The notes: generated from the letters alone by a model not told the origin. A DNA stretch of 64,000 nucleotides from DASPKT01 sp035626475 (GCA_035626475.1 DASPNP010000032.1:1-64000); one strand, 5' to 3'; positions 5,951-14,356 are shown, numbered from the stretch's first letter. Program-made: numbers and translations.

Positions 5951-8281
5951 ATGCCGTCCGCCCTCAGCGCGCTCCTCAAGCGCCTCCTGCCCGTCCTGCT
6001 TCTCGCCCTCCTCGCCGTCCCCGCGGCGGCGCAGGACAAGGCCGCGCCCGCGCCCGAGCCGCCCAAGGCGGAGGAGCTGGAGAAGCTGGTCCGCACGCTG
6101 GAGGACCCGGCCCAGCGGCAGCAGTTCCTGGACCAGCTGAAGAGCCTGACCGAGGCGCGGAAGGCGGTGGAGGCGCAGACGCCCGAGACGCCGGGCATGC
6201 GCGCCCTGACGGTGCTGTCCTCGCGGGTCGAGGATCTCAGCCAGCAGATCGCCGACGCCGGCCGCACGCTGGTGGACACGCCCAAGGCGCTGCGCTGGCT
6301 GAACCGGCAGGTCACCGACCCGGAGCTGCGCAACCGCTGGGCCCGGCTGCTGTTCGAGCTGACTGTGGTTCTGGCGGCCGGCTACGCCGCGCGCCTCGCC
6401 ACCCGCTGGCTGCTGTCGCGGCCCCGCCGGGCGCTGGAGAACCGGCCCAGGGAGCGCTGGCTCGCGAAGCTGCCGCTGGTCGCCGCCCACGGCTTCCTCG
6501 ACGCGCTGCCGATCGTCGCCTTCGCGCTCGCCGGCTTCGGCACCCTGTCCATCACCGCCCCGCCGGACGGGGTGCAGCAGGCGGCGCGGCTGTTCATCAA
6601 CGCCAGCCTGCTGGTACAGGTGGTGATGCTGATGGCGCGGCTGCTGCTGTCGCCCGAGGCCCCGACCCTGCGCCTGCTGCGCATCAGCGACGAGAGCGCG
6701 CATTACCTCTACATCTGGGTCCGGCGCATCGCCTTCACCGCCGTCTACGGCAATTTCATCGCCTCGGCCGCGTCGCTGCTGGGCCTGCCGTCCCGCCCCT
6801 ACTTCGCCATGCTGAAGCTGGTGGGGCTGGTGGTGGTGGCGATGCTGCTGGTGCTGGTGCTGCAGAACCGCCGCCCGGTGGCCGAGTGGCTGCGCGGCAC
6901 GCCGCTGTCCGGCCCGCTGCCGCCCGACCCGGACGCCGCCGCGGCCGCCGCCCGGCACGAGGACGCGGTCATGGCCGCCGCCATCGCCGGCACCGCCCCG
7001 CCCGAGCCGCCGCCCCCGCCCGTGGAGAAGCGGACCGCGCTGCGCGCCGCCCGCCGCCGCCTGGCCGACGTCTGGCACCTGCTGGCGATGATCTACCTGG
7101 TCGTGCTCTACGGCATCTGGGCGCTGGAGGTGAAGGGCGGCTTCGAATATGTGCTCTGGGCCACGCTCATCACCTTCGTCACCATCATCGTGGCGCGCCT
7201 GGTGACGGTCGGCGTCGACAAGCTGATCCGCAAGGGCTTCTCGGTCCCGGACGAGCTGAAGGCCCAGTATCCCGGGCTGGAGCAGCGGGCCAACCTCTAC
7301 CTGCCGGTCCTGCATCGGGTGCTGAAGGGCGCCATCTGGTTCATCGGCGGGCTGGTGATCCTGCAGGCCTGGGGCGTGGACAGCCTCGCCTGGCTGGCCA
7401 GCCCCTTCGGCCAGCGCGTCAGCGCCTCGGCCGTCTCCATCGTGCTGGTGATCGCGCTGGCGCTGCTGGCCTGGGAGGTGGTGAGCAGCCTGATCGAGCG
7501 CTACCTGACCGCCACCGACCGCGAGACCGGCCAGAAGCTGGAGCGCAGCGCCCGCGTGCGCACCCTGCTGCCGCTGCTGCGCAACGCCTTCATGGTGGTG
7601 CTGATCGCGCTGGTGACGCTCACGACCCTGTCCGAGCTCGGCCTGGACATCGCCCCGCTGCTGGCCGGCGCCGGCGTCATCGGCCTCGCCATCGGCTTCG
7701 GCGCGCAGACGCTGGTGAAGGACGTCATCACCGGCCTGTTCATCCTGTTCGAGGACACGATCGCGGTCGGCGACGTCGTGGACCTCGGCGGCACGGGCGG
7801 CGTGGTGGAGGGCATCTCGATCCGCACCATCCGCCTGCGCGACTTCGCCGGCACGGTCCACACCATCCCCTTCAGCAACGTCACCACCGTCTCGAACCTG
7901 ACCAAGGATTTCAGCTTCGCCGTCTTCAACGTCGCCATCTCCTACACCGAGAACCCGGACCGGGTGATCGAGGTGCTGGGCGAGCTGGGCAAGGAGATGC
8001 GGGCCGATCCGGTGCAGGGCGCCAACATCCTGGAGCCGATCGAGATCGTCGGCGTCGACGCCTTCCTCGACAGTTCCGTCACCATCAAGGCCCGCATCAA
8101 GACCCGCTCGGGCAAGCAGTGGGCGATCCAGCGCGAGTTCAACAAGCGCATGAAGAAGCGCTTCGACGAGGTCGGGATCGAGATCCCCTTCCCGCAGCGC
8201 ACCGTCCATATCGAGGGCCTGCCGGCCGAGGGGCCGGCGCGTGCGGCGGCGATCCAGGCGGCGGGGGCGGCCTCGGATTGA
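5951..8281 (+). CDS. Large MscS-family mechanosensitive channel (YbiO/YnaI-like)
   Basis: A 776-residue membrane channel thought to open on membrane tension and release solutes during hypo-osmotic shock. It has a Sec signal peptide (residues 1-28, ending AVPAAAQDK), a periplasmic coiled-coil stretch (about 35-110), many transmembrane spans between about 130 and 560, then the MscS core. The pore helix with its glycine/alanine repeat is visible (LLAGAGVIGLAIGFGAQTLV), followed by the beta domain (VGDVVDLGGTGGVVEGISIR) and the C-terminal cytoplasmic domain (FAVFNVAISYTENPDRVIEV). The ATG at 5951 is chosen because it begins the signal peptide; the upstream in-frame start adds unlikely sequence. 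The large size matches the YbiO class rather than short MscS. Confidence 0.9.
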   Translation: MPSALSALLKRLLPVLLLALLAVPAAAQDKAAPAPEPPKAEELEKLVRTLEDPAQRQQFLDQLKSLTEARKAVEAQTPETPGMRALTVLSSRVEDLSQQIADAGRTLVDTPKALRWLNRQVTDPELRNRWARLLFELTVVLAAGYAARLATRWLLSRPRRALENRPRERWLAKLPLVAAHGFLDALPIVAFALAGFGTLSITAPPDGVQQAARLFINASLLVQVVMLMARLLLSPEAPTLRLLRISDESAHYLYIWVRRIAFTAVYGNFIASAASLLGLPSRPYFAMLKLVGLVVVAMLLVLVLQNRRPVAEWLRGTPLSGPLPPDPDAAAAAARHEDAVMAAAIAGTAPPEPPPPPVEKRTALRAARRRLADVWHLLAMIYLVVLYGIWALEVKGGFEYVLWATLITFVTIIVARLVTVGVDKLIRKGFSVPDELKAQYPGLEQRANLYLPVLHRVLKGAIWFIGGLVILQAWGVDSLAWLASPFGQRVSASAVSIVLVIALALLAWEVVSSLIERYLTATDRETGQKLERSARVRTLLPLLRNAFMVVLIALVTLTTLSELGLDIAPLLAGAGVIGLAIGFGAQTLVKDVITGLFILFEDTIAVGDVVDLGGTGGVVEGISIRTIRLRDFAGTVHTIPFSNVTTVSNLTKDFSFAVFNVAISYTENPDRVIEVLGELGKEMRADPVQGANILEPIEIVGVDAFLDSSVTIKARIKTRSGKQWAIQREFNKRMKKRFDEVGIEIPFPQRTVHIEGLPAEGPARAAAIQAAGAASD

Positions 8282-8293
8282 GGGCGCGCGCAT

Positions 8294-8486
8294 TATCCTT
8301 CTCCCCTTGCGGGAGAAGGGTGGGGCCCGCGCCGAAGGCGTGGGGGGATGAGGGGTGGACCGGGCGGCAGCCCGGGCTTTCTCGACAGTTGATCCTGGAG
8401 AACGTCGGGCATCCGCCCGCCGCCCCCTCACCCTCCCATTGCTGCGCAATGGGCCCCTCCCTCTCCCGCAAGGGGAGAGGGATAAA
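8294..8486. repeat. Intergenic inverted repeat family B, copy 2
   Basis: A long imperfect palindrome: ccttctccccttgcgggaga at the left end against ctctcccgcaaggggagagg at the right, with smaller inner hairpins (cattgctgcgcaatg). It fills the gap between the convergent mscS-like and recX genes and could serve as a bidirectional transcript end. It shares internal sequence with copy 3 at 27247-27413, including gttctcc/ggagaac next to gatc. Confidence 0.75.
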
Positions 8487-8495
8487 TGAGCCTCC

Positions 8496-9092
8496 CTACT
8501 CCTCCCCCTCCAGCGCGTCCGGGTCCTCGGCCTCCACCACGCGCCGCGCGGTGCGCATGTCGAAGCCGGCGCGGGCGAGGGCGGCCATGTCCTTGTCGCG
8601 CCGGGCCTCGCGGTCCTCGGGCAGGCGGTAGGGGCCGAGACGGCGGCGGCGGGCATAGGCGAGCGCGGCCTTGATGTCGGCCGTCCCCTCCTCCGCCCCC
8701 TCCAGGCCGGACAGCGCCTCGTCGATGTCCGCTTCCTCCAGCCCCTTGGCCGAGAGCTTCTGGCGGATCATGCGGGTGGAGCCGCCGCGGCGCTGCAGGC
8801 CGGTGGCCTTGGCGTCGGCATAGAGCCGGTCGTTCAGCAGGCCGCTGTCGACATAGCGCTTCACCAGCGCGTCGACCCAGGCGGCCCCCTCCTCCCGGTC
8901 GGTGCCGTGGGCGCGGGCCGACAGGTCGACCTTGCGCATCAGCACCTTGCGCAGGTTGGCGCTGGAGCTGGCGAAGCGCTCCAGGTAATGCAGCGCCGCG
9001 CGCTCCAGATAATCGGCCGTCACCCGGCGCGGCTGCTTGCGGCCCTGGGCCGGCCTGCGATCCGGGCGGGATCCTGTCGGCGCATCGCTCAT
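8496..9092 (-). CDS. recX: Regulatory protein RecX
   Basis: A 198-residue member of the RecX family, which binds RecA and RecA filaments and modulates homologous recombination and the SOS response. The three-helix repeat pattern is visible: YLERFASSSANLRKVL, then VKRYVDSGLLNDRLYADA, then STRMIRQKLSAKGLEEADID and the C-terminal repeat (ARAGFDMRTARRVVEAED). A basic, disordered N-terminus (about 25 residues) precedes the fold. It is not next to recA here, which is common in alphaproteobacteria. The start at 9092 gives the usual length. Confidence 0.92.
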   Translation of the reverse strand: MSDAPTGSRPDRRPAQGRKQPRRVTADYLERAALHYLERFASSSANLRKVLMRKVDLSARAHGTDREEGAAWVDALVKRYVDSGLLNDRLYADAKATGLQRRGGSTRMIRQKLSAKGLEEADIDEALSGLEGAEEGTADIKAALAYARRRRLGPYRLPEDREARRDKDMAALARAGFDMRTARRVVEAEDPDALEGEE

Positions 9093-9167
9093 CGGCGCAT
9101 CCTCCGGGTTGTCCCTGCGCGAGGAAGGGCGTTAAGGTCCGGCACCCCGCAAAGGATGCCCCAATTC

Positions 9168-9968
9168 ATGCTTCAACAGCCACCCATGCCCCGTCCGGTC
9201 GGAGCGGTCAACTGGATCGGCCTCGCCACCTTGACGCGCCGGGAGGTCCGCAGGTTCCTCAAGGTCTGGGTGCAGACCATCGCCGCGCCCGTGGTGACGA
9301 CGCTGCTGTTCTACGCGGTATTCGCCCTGGCGCTGGGCGGCGTGGTGCGGATGGTCGGCGACGTGCCCTTCCTGCGCTTCCTGGGGCCGGGCCTGATCAT
9401 GATGGCCATCACCCAGAACGCCTTCGCCAACACCTCCTCCTCGATCCTGGTGTCCAAGGTCCAGGGCAACATCGTCGACGTGTTGATGCCGCCCCTGTCC
9501 CGGGTGGAGTTCGCCACCGCCTTCATCACCGGCGGCGTGGTGCGCGGGCTGATGGTGGGGGTGGTGACGGCGGCGGCCATCTGGCCCTTCGTGCCGCTGG
9601 GCTTCCACGCGCCGGGATTCATCCTGTTCCACGCCGTGATGGCGGCCATGCTGCTGTCGCTGCTGGGGCTGATCGGCGGGATCTGGGCCGACAAGTTCGA
9701 CCATATGGCGGCGGTGACCAACTTCGTGGTGACGCCGCTGGCCTTCCTGTCCGGCACCTTCTACACGATCGACAGCATACCGCCGCTGTTCCGCTTCATC
9801 GCGCACCTGAACCCGTTCTTCTACTTCATCGACGGCTTCCGCTACGGCTTCATCGGCCAGACCGACGGCACGCTGGGCACCGGAATCCTGGTGCTGCTGG
9901 GCACCAACCTGGCGCTGTGGCTGGTGCTGATGCGCATGCTGAAGACCGGCTACAAGCTGAAGGCCTGA
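9168..9968 (+). CDS. ABC-2 type transporter permease, first of a tandem pair
   Basis: A 266-residue inner-membrane permease with six hydrophobic spans and the ABC-2 fold (VQTIAAPVVTTLLFYAVFA at the first span, then ITQNAFANTSSSILVSKVQG). It ends with the family's typical LNPFFYFIDGFRYGFIG re-entrant/helix segment. Export of a lipid, glycan or drug is the usual role. I chose the ATG at 9168 because aaagga lies 11 bp upstream; an ATG at 9156 overlaps that site. No ATPase gene is adjacent, and a paralogous permease follows 4 bp after the stop. Confidence 0.88.
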   Translation: MLQQPPMPRPVGAVNWIGLATLTRREVRRFLKVWVQTIAAPVVTTLLFYAVFALALGGVVRMVGDVPFLRFLGPGLIMMAITQNAFANTSSSILVSKVQGNIVDVLMPPLSRVEFATAFITGGVVRGLMVGVVTAAAIWPFVPLGFHAPGFILFHAVMAAMLLSLLGLIGGIWADKFDHMAAVTNFVVTPLAFLSGTFYTIDSIPPLFRFIAHLNPFFYFIDGFRYGFIGQTDGTLGTGILVLLGTNLALWLVLMRMLKTGYKLKA

Positions 9969-9972
9969 GGCG

Positions 9973-10809
9973 ATGGACGGCGGCCTCCCTCCCAAGAGCT
10001 TCGTCGCCGGAGCGTTCCGGCCGGAGCGCGACCGCCATGTCGGCCGCTTCCACGGGCTGGCCTTCCGCACGCTGCTGCTGCGCGAGCTGAAGCGGCTGCT
10101 GAAGATGGCGGCGATGCTGGTGGTGGCGCCGGCCCTGATGGCGATGCTGTACTTCGCCGTCTTCGCCATCGGGCTCGGCGAAAACCGGGGCTCGGACGCC
10201 GGCGACGCGGTGCTGGACTTCCTGGTGCCGGGGCTGGTGATGCTCTCCATCCTCCTGCGCGGGTCGGAGAATCCCAGCTTCTCGCTGCTCTACTCCAAGC
10301 TCGAGGGGCTGCTGGTCGACCAGTTGATGGCGCCGCTCGGCGCCCGCGAGACGGTGCCGGCCTACGCGCTGGCCGGCACGCTGGCGGGGCTGGTCAGCGG
10401 CGCGGCGGTCTGGGCGGGCTCGGCCCTGCTCTGGCCGGTGCCGGTGCAGAACTGGGGCATGACGCTGGGCTTCGGCCTGGCCGGCGCGCTGATGATGGCG
10501 CTGGCCGGCATGCTGATCGGCCTGGCCTCGGAGAAATGGGACCATCTCTCGGCCATCTCGACCTTCGTGGTGATCCCGCTGACTTTCCTGTCCGGCGCCT
10601 TCGCCCCCGTGCACACCATGCCCGAGGCGCTGCGCCTGCTGGTCCAGGCCAACCCGATCTTCTACGCCATCGACGGCTTCCGCGCCGGCTGGCTGGGCCA
10701 GGGTTACCAGGATCCGGCCATCTCTGCGGCCGTCCTCGCCGCCACCATCGTGGGCGCGGCCGTGCTGGTCAGCGTGCTGTTCGCGCGGGGGTGGCGGCTG
10801 AAGGCTTAG
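9973..10809 (+). CDS. ABC-2 type transporter permease, second of a tandem pair
   Basis: A 278-residue permease homologous to its neighbour: shared blocks include the ends (QANPIFYAIDGFRAGWLG against LNPFFYFIDGFRYGFIG), the mid-loop (GLASEKWDHLSAISTFVVIPLTFLSGAF against GIWADKFDHMAAVTNFVVTPLAFLSGTF) and a C-terminal LKA. The 4-bp spacing implies one transcript and possibly a heterodimeric channel. The N-terminus carries about 30 extra hydrophilic residues before the first span. The nucleotide-binding subunit must be encoded elsewhere, unless this pair is an orphan. Confidence 0.88.
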   Translation: MDGGLPPKSFVAGAFRPERDRHVGRFHGLAFRTLLLRELKRLLKMAAMLVVAPALMAMLYFAVFAIGLGENRGSDAGDAVLDFLVPGLVMLSILLRGSENPSFSLLYSKLEGLLVDQLMAPLGARETVPAYALAGTLAGLVSGAAVWAGSALLWPVPVQNWGMTLGFGLAGALMMALAGMLIGLASEKWDHLSAISTFVVIPLTFLSGAFAPVHTMPEALRLLVQANPIFYAIDGFRAGWLGQGYQDPAISAAVLAATIVGAAVLVSVLFARGWRLKA

Positions 10810-10983
10810 TGGCGGAGCGGCAACACTTCACCGGGATCCGGAAAGTTGTGTGCTCATAACAGGACCAAAATTTCCATAGCGGAAATTCTATGGGGATTTC
10901 AGGAAAAATACCCATTCCGCCGAGTCCCTTCGGCATCCATATTGCCATCATCTCAGCGACGCGTTCTTTCCAGGGTTGGCCCC
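10810..10983 (+). promoter_or_regulatory. AT-rich leader with two mutually exclusive hairpins
   Basis: This gap is markedly richer in A and T than its surroundings. Two overlapping inverted repeats are visible: aatttcc (10869-10875) with ggaaatt (10881-10887), and ccatag (10874-10879) with ctatgg (10888-10893). They share bases, so only one can form at a time. The region precedes a small membrane-protein ORF at 10984. It may be a promoter region or a conformational leader; nothing more specific is visible. Confidence 0.4.
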
Positions 10984-11187
10984 ATGGAACTGATCCAGAG
11001 CCTCGCTGAGTTGCTGCTCCCCTATGTCGTTTCCGTCGTGACGGTCATCGGCACCCTGGCGACCATCCGCTGGTGGCTGGCCCGCAACCATCTGTCCGGG
11101 CGGATCGCGGTCAGCCTGGAGTTCAGCTCCCGCCAGCCGCCGAACACGCCCGCGCTTCCTTCACCGGAACGGGAAACGGCGGAGTGA
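10984..11187 (+). CDS. Small single-span membrane protein, hypothetical
   Basis: A 67-residue ORF. The N-terminal half is one hydrophobic helix (residues about 8-30, LLLPYVVSVVTVIGTLATIR) followed by a short polar tail with prolines. The ATG at 10984 has a weak upstream site (ggttggcccc). The in-frame upstream start at 10846 would run through the AT-rich leader and is less likely. I do not recognise the protein. The membrane helix and its position behind a distinctive leader are the only support. Confidence 0.45.
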   Translation: MELIQSLAELLLPYVVSVVTVIGTLATIRWWLARNHLSGRIAVSLEFSSRQPPNTPALPSPERETAE

Positions 11188-11214
11188 CGCTGTCCCTTGA
11201 TCATCCTCCCAACC

Positions 11215-11430
11215 CGTCATCCCGGCGCAGGCCGGGACCCAGGGGTTGCAGCGGGATGCGCACCATGCAGCGCGGCTTTCTGTCGGCGATACCGTGGCTG
11301 CGTGCTTCGACAAGCTCAGCATGAGGAGGATTTAGCTGCTCCCAGCCGCGCCTCGATCCTCAGTGCCTCGCACCAACCTGCCTCATCCTGAGCTTGTCGA
11401 AGGACGCAGCACGGTTCAGCCTCTCCCCTT
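11215..11430. repeat. Composite repeat family A, copy 2
   Basis: Starts with a REP-like hairpin (tcatcccggcgcaggccggg, 11218-11237) followed by acccaggggttgcagcggga, then the inner inverted pair: gcttcgacaagctcagcatg (11304-11323) and cctcatcctgagcttgtcga (11381-11400). It ends in cagcctctcc. The order is the same as in the full copy at 18058-18358, but the right outer hairpin is missing or degraded. Together with the weakly structured bases to 11556 it fills this gene-free stretch. Confidence 0.8.
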
Positions 11431-11556
11431 CATCAATCTCGGATAGCGGCAACACCTTGGGCCCCGGCCTAGGCGCTGTGCGCCAGCTTCGCAAACGCCG
11501 GGGTGACGGGTTTGGAGTATTCCCGCCCTCAAAGCACCACTCTCAGATCCCCAATC

Positions 11557-12000
11557 TCACGGCCCCCCGCCCGTCCCCGGCCGGGTCCCCTGGCGGCCCG
11601 TCACGCTGCCGACCTGGCAGGCGTCGCGCTCCACGGGATCGCTGAGGGCGGCGCAGGAGGCGTTGCGACCGGGCTCCATCTCGCGGGGGTTCACCTTGGC
11701 GTCGGTCTCCTCGAAGAGCGCGGGGCCGGTGGCGCTGTTCTCGTCGGTGGGGCGGCGGGCGTCCGGCGGGTCCTCGGGGCCCAGGACGCGGCGCGGCGGG
11801 GTCACCGGGGTCGGCAGCGGCACGCCCAGGCTGGGCCGCGTCGGGTCGGAACCGGGCGGGATCGAGGGACCGCGCGGGTTGATCGCCGGCTCGGCGGCGG
11901 GCGCGTCGTTCGGGCGAGGCGCCGTTTCCGTTGTCTGGCTCAGCGCCGGTCCGGCCGCCAACAGCCCCAGCACCACGCTTCCGATGAACAGTCCGCGCAT
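11557..12000 (-). CDS. Secreted or periplasmic proline-rich hypothetical protein
   Basis: A 147-residue protein beginning with a clear Sec signal peptide (MRGLFIGSVVLGLLAAGPALSQ, cleavage after ALS). The mature part is proline- and asparagine-rich and probably disordered (residues 25-90). The C-terminus has two cysteines (NASCAALSDPVERDACQVG) that could form a disulfide and a glycine-rich tail. I recognise no family. The next gene upstream on this strand is alkB, 58 bp away. Confidence 0.65.
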   Translation of the reverse strand: MRGLFIGSVVLGLLAAGPALSQTTETAPRPNDAPAAEPAINPRGPSIPPGSDPTRPSLGVPLPTPVTPPRRVLGPEDPPDARRPTDENSATGPALFEETDAKVNPREMEPGRNASCAALSDPVERDACQVGSVTGRQGTRPGTGGGP

Positions 12001-12058
12001 CGCCGCCTCCGCATCGCCTCTCCCCCAGTAAACGGGCGAGGCGGGCGGGCGGCCCCGG

Positions 12059-12694
12059 TCACCCCGGAATCGTGACGCGCCGCACGGTGATGTTCAGCCG
12101 GCCGCCGCCCGGCACCAGGCCGCTCGTGCCGGGCAGGATGCGGTCGACGCCATGATAGGCCAGGCGCGCCGGACCGGCGAAGACCATGACCGTGCCGCTG
12201 GGCACGGGGAAGCTGCGGGTCGGGTCGGTGCGGCGCGGGCCGCCCAGGCGGAAGCGGGCGGTGTCGCCCAGCGAGAGGTTGAGGATCGGCGCCTCGGTGG
12301 CAGCCTCGTCCTCGTCGCGGTGCAGGCCCAGCTTCGCGCCCTCGCCCCGGTAATGGTTGATGAGGCAGCATTCCGGCGGATGGCCGTAGCCGGTCAGCTC
12401 GTCCCAGAGGTCCAGCACGAGGCGCGGGATCGGCGGGAACGGCCGGCCGGTTACCGGGTGCCGGTCGGTGTAGCGGTAGCTGCCCCGGTCGGACACCCAG
12501 CCCAGCGGCCCGGCATTGGTCATGTCGATGGAGAAGGGCCGGCCGGTGCGCGGCATCACGTAGCGGCTGAAGGGCGCCTCGGCCGCGATCGCCTCCACCG
12601 CGGACAGGAGATCGCGCTGCGCGGCCTCGTCCAGCCGGGCGGGCAGATAGCGGAATCCGGGTAAGACTTGAGATGGGGGTGCTCTCATCGCCAT
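12059..12694 (-). CDS. alkB: AlkB-like alpha-ketoglutarate-dependent dioxygenase (DNA/RNA demethylase)
   Basis: A 211-residue Fe(II)/2-oxoglutarate dioxygenase that repairs N-alkylated bases by oxidative demethylation. The iron ligands are in LGLHRDEDE (HxD) and AYHGVDRI (distal His), and the oxoglutarate-binding arginines in RLNITVRR. The substrate-loop tyrosine region (CCLINHYRGEGAKLGLH) is intact. Length matches E. coli AlkB (216). The start may be 12694 or two codons later (12688). It is divergent from the gene at 12833, so the promoters lie in the 138 bp between them. Confidence 0.93.
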   Translation of the reverse strand: MAMRAPPSQVLPGFRYLPARLDEAAQRDLLSAVEAIAAEAPFSRYVMPRTGRPFSIDMTNAGPLGWVSDRGSYRYTDRHPVTGRPFPPIPRLVLDLWDELTGYGHPPECCLINHYRGEGAKLGLHRDEDEAATEAPILNLSLGDTARFRLGGPRRTDPTRSFPVPSGTVMVFAGPARLAYHGVDRILPGTSGLVPGGGRLNITVRRVTIPG

Positions 12695-12832
12695 GTGTCT
12701 GTTGGCCGATTCCCACCGACCCTGCCACGCGCCGCGACACGACCGCAACGCGGCATGCGCGGCGCAAAGGGATGGGGCGCGGCGGTGGAAATTGCGGCGA
12801 AGGCCGCTCTGGGCATATGGTGCGGGCGAGAG

Positions 12833-13981
12833 ATGCCGAGCATGCGCGAAGAATCCTTCGAGAGGGACCCCGGCGGGGATTGGGTCGCAGTGTCGCTGCA
12901 GGGCGGCGCGGCCACCGTCCGCGTGCCCGCGGGCTGGCAGCCGGCGTCGCGCGACGATGGCGGGCTGGCCTTCCAGTCGCCCGGCCCGCGGCCGCTGGAC
13001 CTGCTGCTGTCGCTGAGCACCGAGCGCCAGGCGCCGGCGCCGCTGCCGCACGGCCTGCCCTGCCCCAACCGCGACGGCCGCCGCTGGATCGCCTATTCCG
13101 TCGGCGACGCGCCCGACGACCGCGTCTATGTCTGGAAAGTCACGGAGCTGTGGCCCGACCTGCCGGCCCGGGTGGTGACGGTGCAGCTGCACGTCCCCGC
13201 CGGCCCCAGCGACGACCAGCTGGACCATCTGCTGGACGGTCTGGTGGAGCGGCTGGGCGAGGAGACGGCGCGGCTTGAGTTCGCGCCGGTGCCGGGCGCG
13301 GCGGCCCTGCCGTCTCCGGGCGCCGCGATGAGCGAGGTCGACCATGGCGGGCTGGTGCGCTTCCGCCTGCCCGGCGACTGGATCTGCGACCGCGAGGACG
13401 ATCTGTCCGAGTTCTTCCCCGAGGGGGAGGGCAGCGGCACGCTGAAGGTGGTGGCCTACAGCTTCCCGCACCGCGACACCGGGGCGGACGGGCTGGCCGA
13501 GGCGCACCGCACCCTGCAGCGCACCGCGCGCAGCTTCGCCGACGGCCCCGATGGCCGGCCCGGCGTCGGCAGCCTGGACAATCTGTCGGAGGGCGAGGTC
13601 GTGGCCCGCTTCGCCGCCGCCGCGCTGGACGAGGACGGGGGCGGGCCGGTGCGCCAGCATCTCTGGCTGCGCGGCACGGTGGGAACCGAGCGCACGACCC
13701 TGGCGCTCTTCTCCTTCATCCACCCCGAGGAGGTGGACGGGGCCGCCATGGTGGCGATGCTGGACCGCGAGATCCGCGCCGCCGCCATCGGGCCGGACCA
13801 GCTGGGTTCGCTGCCGCCGGACGCGCCGACCGAAGGCGGCTGGGGCCTGTTCGGCCCCGACGAGTTCGATCCGGACGAGGAGGACTACCTGCTCGCCGCC
13901 GAGGATCTCATGGATCTGGCGGAGGAGCTGGGGCTCGACCTGGACGAGGACGAGGAGGACGGCGGGCAGACCAGCCACTGA
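12833..13981 (+). CDS. Two-domain hypothetical protein with strongly acidic C-terminal tail
   Basis: A 382-residue soluble protein of unknown function. Two halves (about residues 10-155 and 165-325) look like copies of one domain: each opens with a short beta strand and a proline-glycine-tryptophan motif (VRVPAGWQP and FRLPGDWIC) and runs through helical LDHLLDGLVERL / MLDREIRAAAI segments near its end. The last 45 residues are highly acidic (FDPDEEDYLLAAEDLMD, then LDLDEDEED). There is no signal peptide. Start at 12833 or 12842, both ATG; a gagag purine run lies just upstream. PsbP/DcrB-like stress proteins share the opening pattern, but I do not assign it. Confidence 0.65.
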   Translation: MPSMREESFERDPGGDWVAVSLQGGAATVRVPAGWQPASRDDGGLAFQSPGPRPLDLLLSLSTERQAPAPLPHGLPCPNRDGRRWIAYSVGDAPDDRVYVWKVTELWPDLPARVVTVQLHVPAGPSDDQLDHLLDGLVERLGEETARLEFAPVPGAAALPSPGAAMSEVDHGGLVRFRLPGDWICDREDDLSEFFPEGEGSGTLKVVAYSFPHRDTGADGLAEAHRTLQRTARSFADGPDGRPGVGSLDNLSEGEVVARFAAAALDEDGGGPVRQHLWLRGTVGTERTTLALFSFIHPEEVDGAAMVAMLDREIRAAAIGPDQLGSLPPDAPTEGGWGLFGPDEFDPDEEDYLLAAEDLMDLAEELGLDLDEDEEDGGQTSH

Positions 13982-14018
13982 AAGCGCCTGGTCACACGCC
14001 TTCCGCAAACCCCAGCCG

Positions 14019-14225
14019 TCAGCAGTGGCCGCAGGGCTCCCGCTGCATCAGCGTCTCGATCATCATGGCACGGGTATCCGGACCCGCGGCCGCTTCTTCC
14101 GCCGCCGACACGGCGAGGCCGAGGAACTCGGCAAGGTCGCCCAGCCCGTCGCGACGGGCGTCGATGGTCAGGCTTTCCAGGCAGCGCTTGATCGCCAAGG
14201 CGGTGCTGCGACGCTCATCCGACAT
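14019..14225 (-). CDS. Small helical hypothetical protein ending in CGHC
   Basis: A 68-residue protein made of two to three helices (STALAIKRCLESLTIDARRD, then LGDLAEFLGLAVSAAEEAAA). It ends in a CxxC pair at the very C-terminus (EPCGHC), which could bind metal or be redox-active. The ATG at 14225 follows a purine-rich stretch (ggggaaagtgggg). The longer in-frame ORF up to 14429 is mostly low-complexity and lacks coding character. It converges on the acidic-tail gene ending at 13981. Confidence 0.6.
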   Translation of the reverse strand: MSDERRSTALAIKRCLESLTIDARRDGLGDLAEFLGLAVSAAEEAAAGPDTRAMMIETLMQREPCGHC

Positions 14226-14326
14226 GATCCCCACTTTCCCCCGACAGCAGGTCCGCCGCGGGCGCGTCGTGGGACCCCCGTCCCCGCACCCCGGCCCGGC
14301 GGGCCGCGCCCCGCCGTAACGAGCCG

Positions 14327-14356
14327 ATTGAACATGGGCTACCCCGAAGGAGTCAA
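14327..14356 (-). promoter_or_regulatory. Candidate promoter for the CGHC protein gene
   Basis: On the minus strand, ttgact (14356-14351) and ttcaat (14332-14327) are 18 bp apart, matching the -35 well and the -10 in four of six positions. Transcription would start near 14319, leaving a leader of about 95 nt before the ATG at 14225. Confidence 0.35.

Noticed and set aside
5858..8656. 932-residue frame on the minus strand opposite the mscS-like gene
   Set aside because: Arises from high GC in the third codon position of the sense gene; composition is Arg/Gly/His/Gln-rich without motifs, and the sense frame encodes a clear MscS protein.
11197..11391. Short ORF encoding HPGAGRDPG-like peptides
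   Set aside because: Such peptides are the translation of the REP-like hairpin of the family A repeat and recur wherever that repeat lies; not a protein family.
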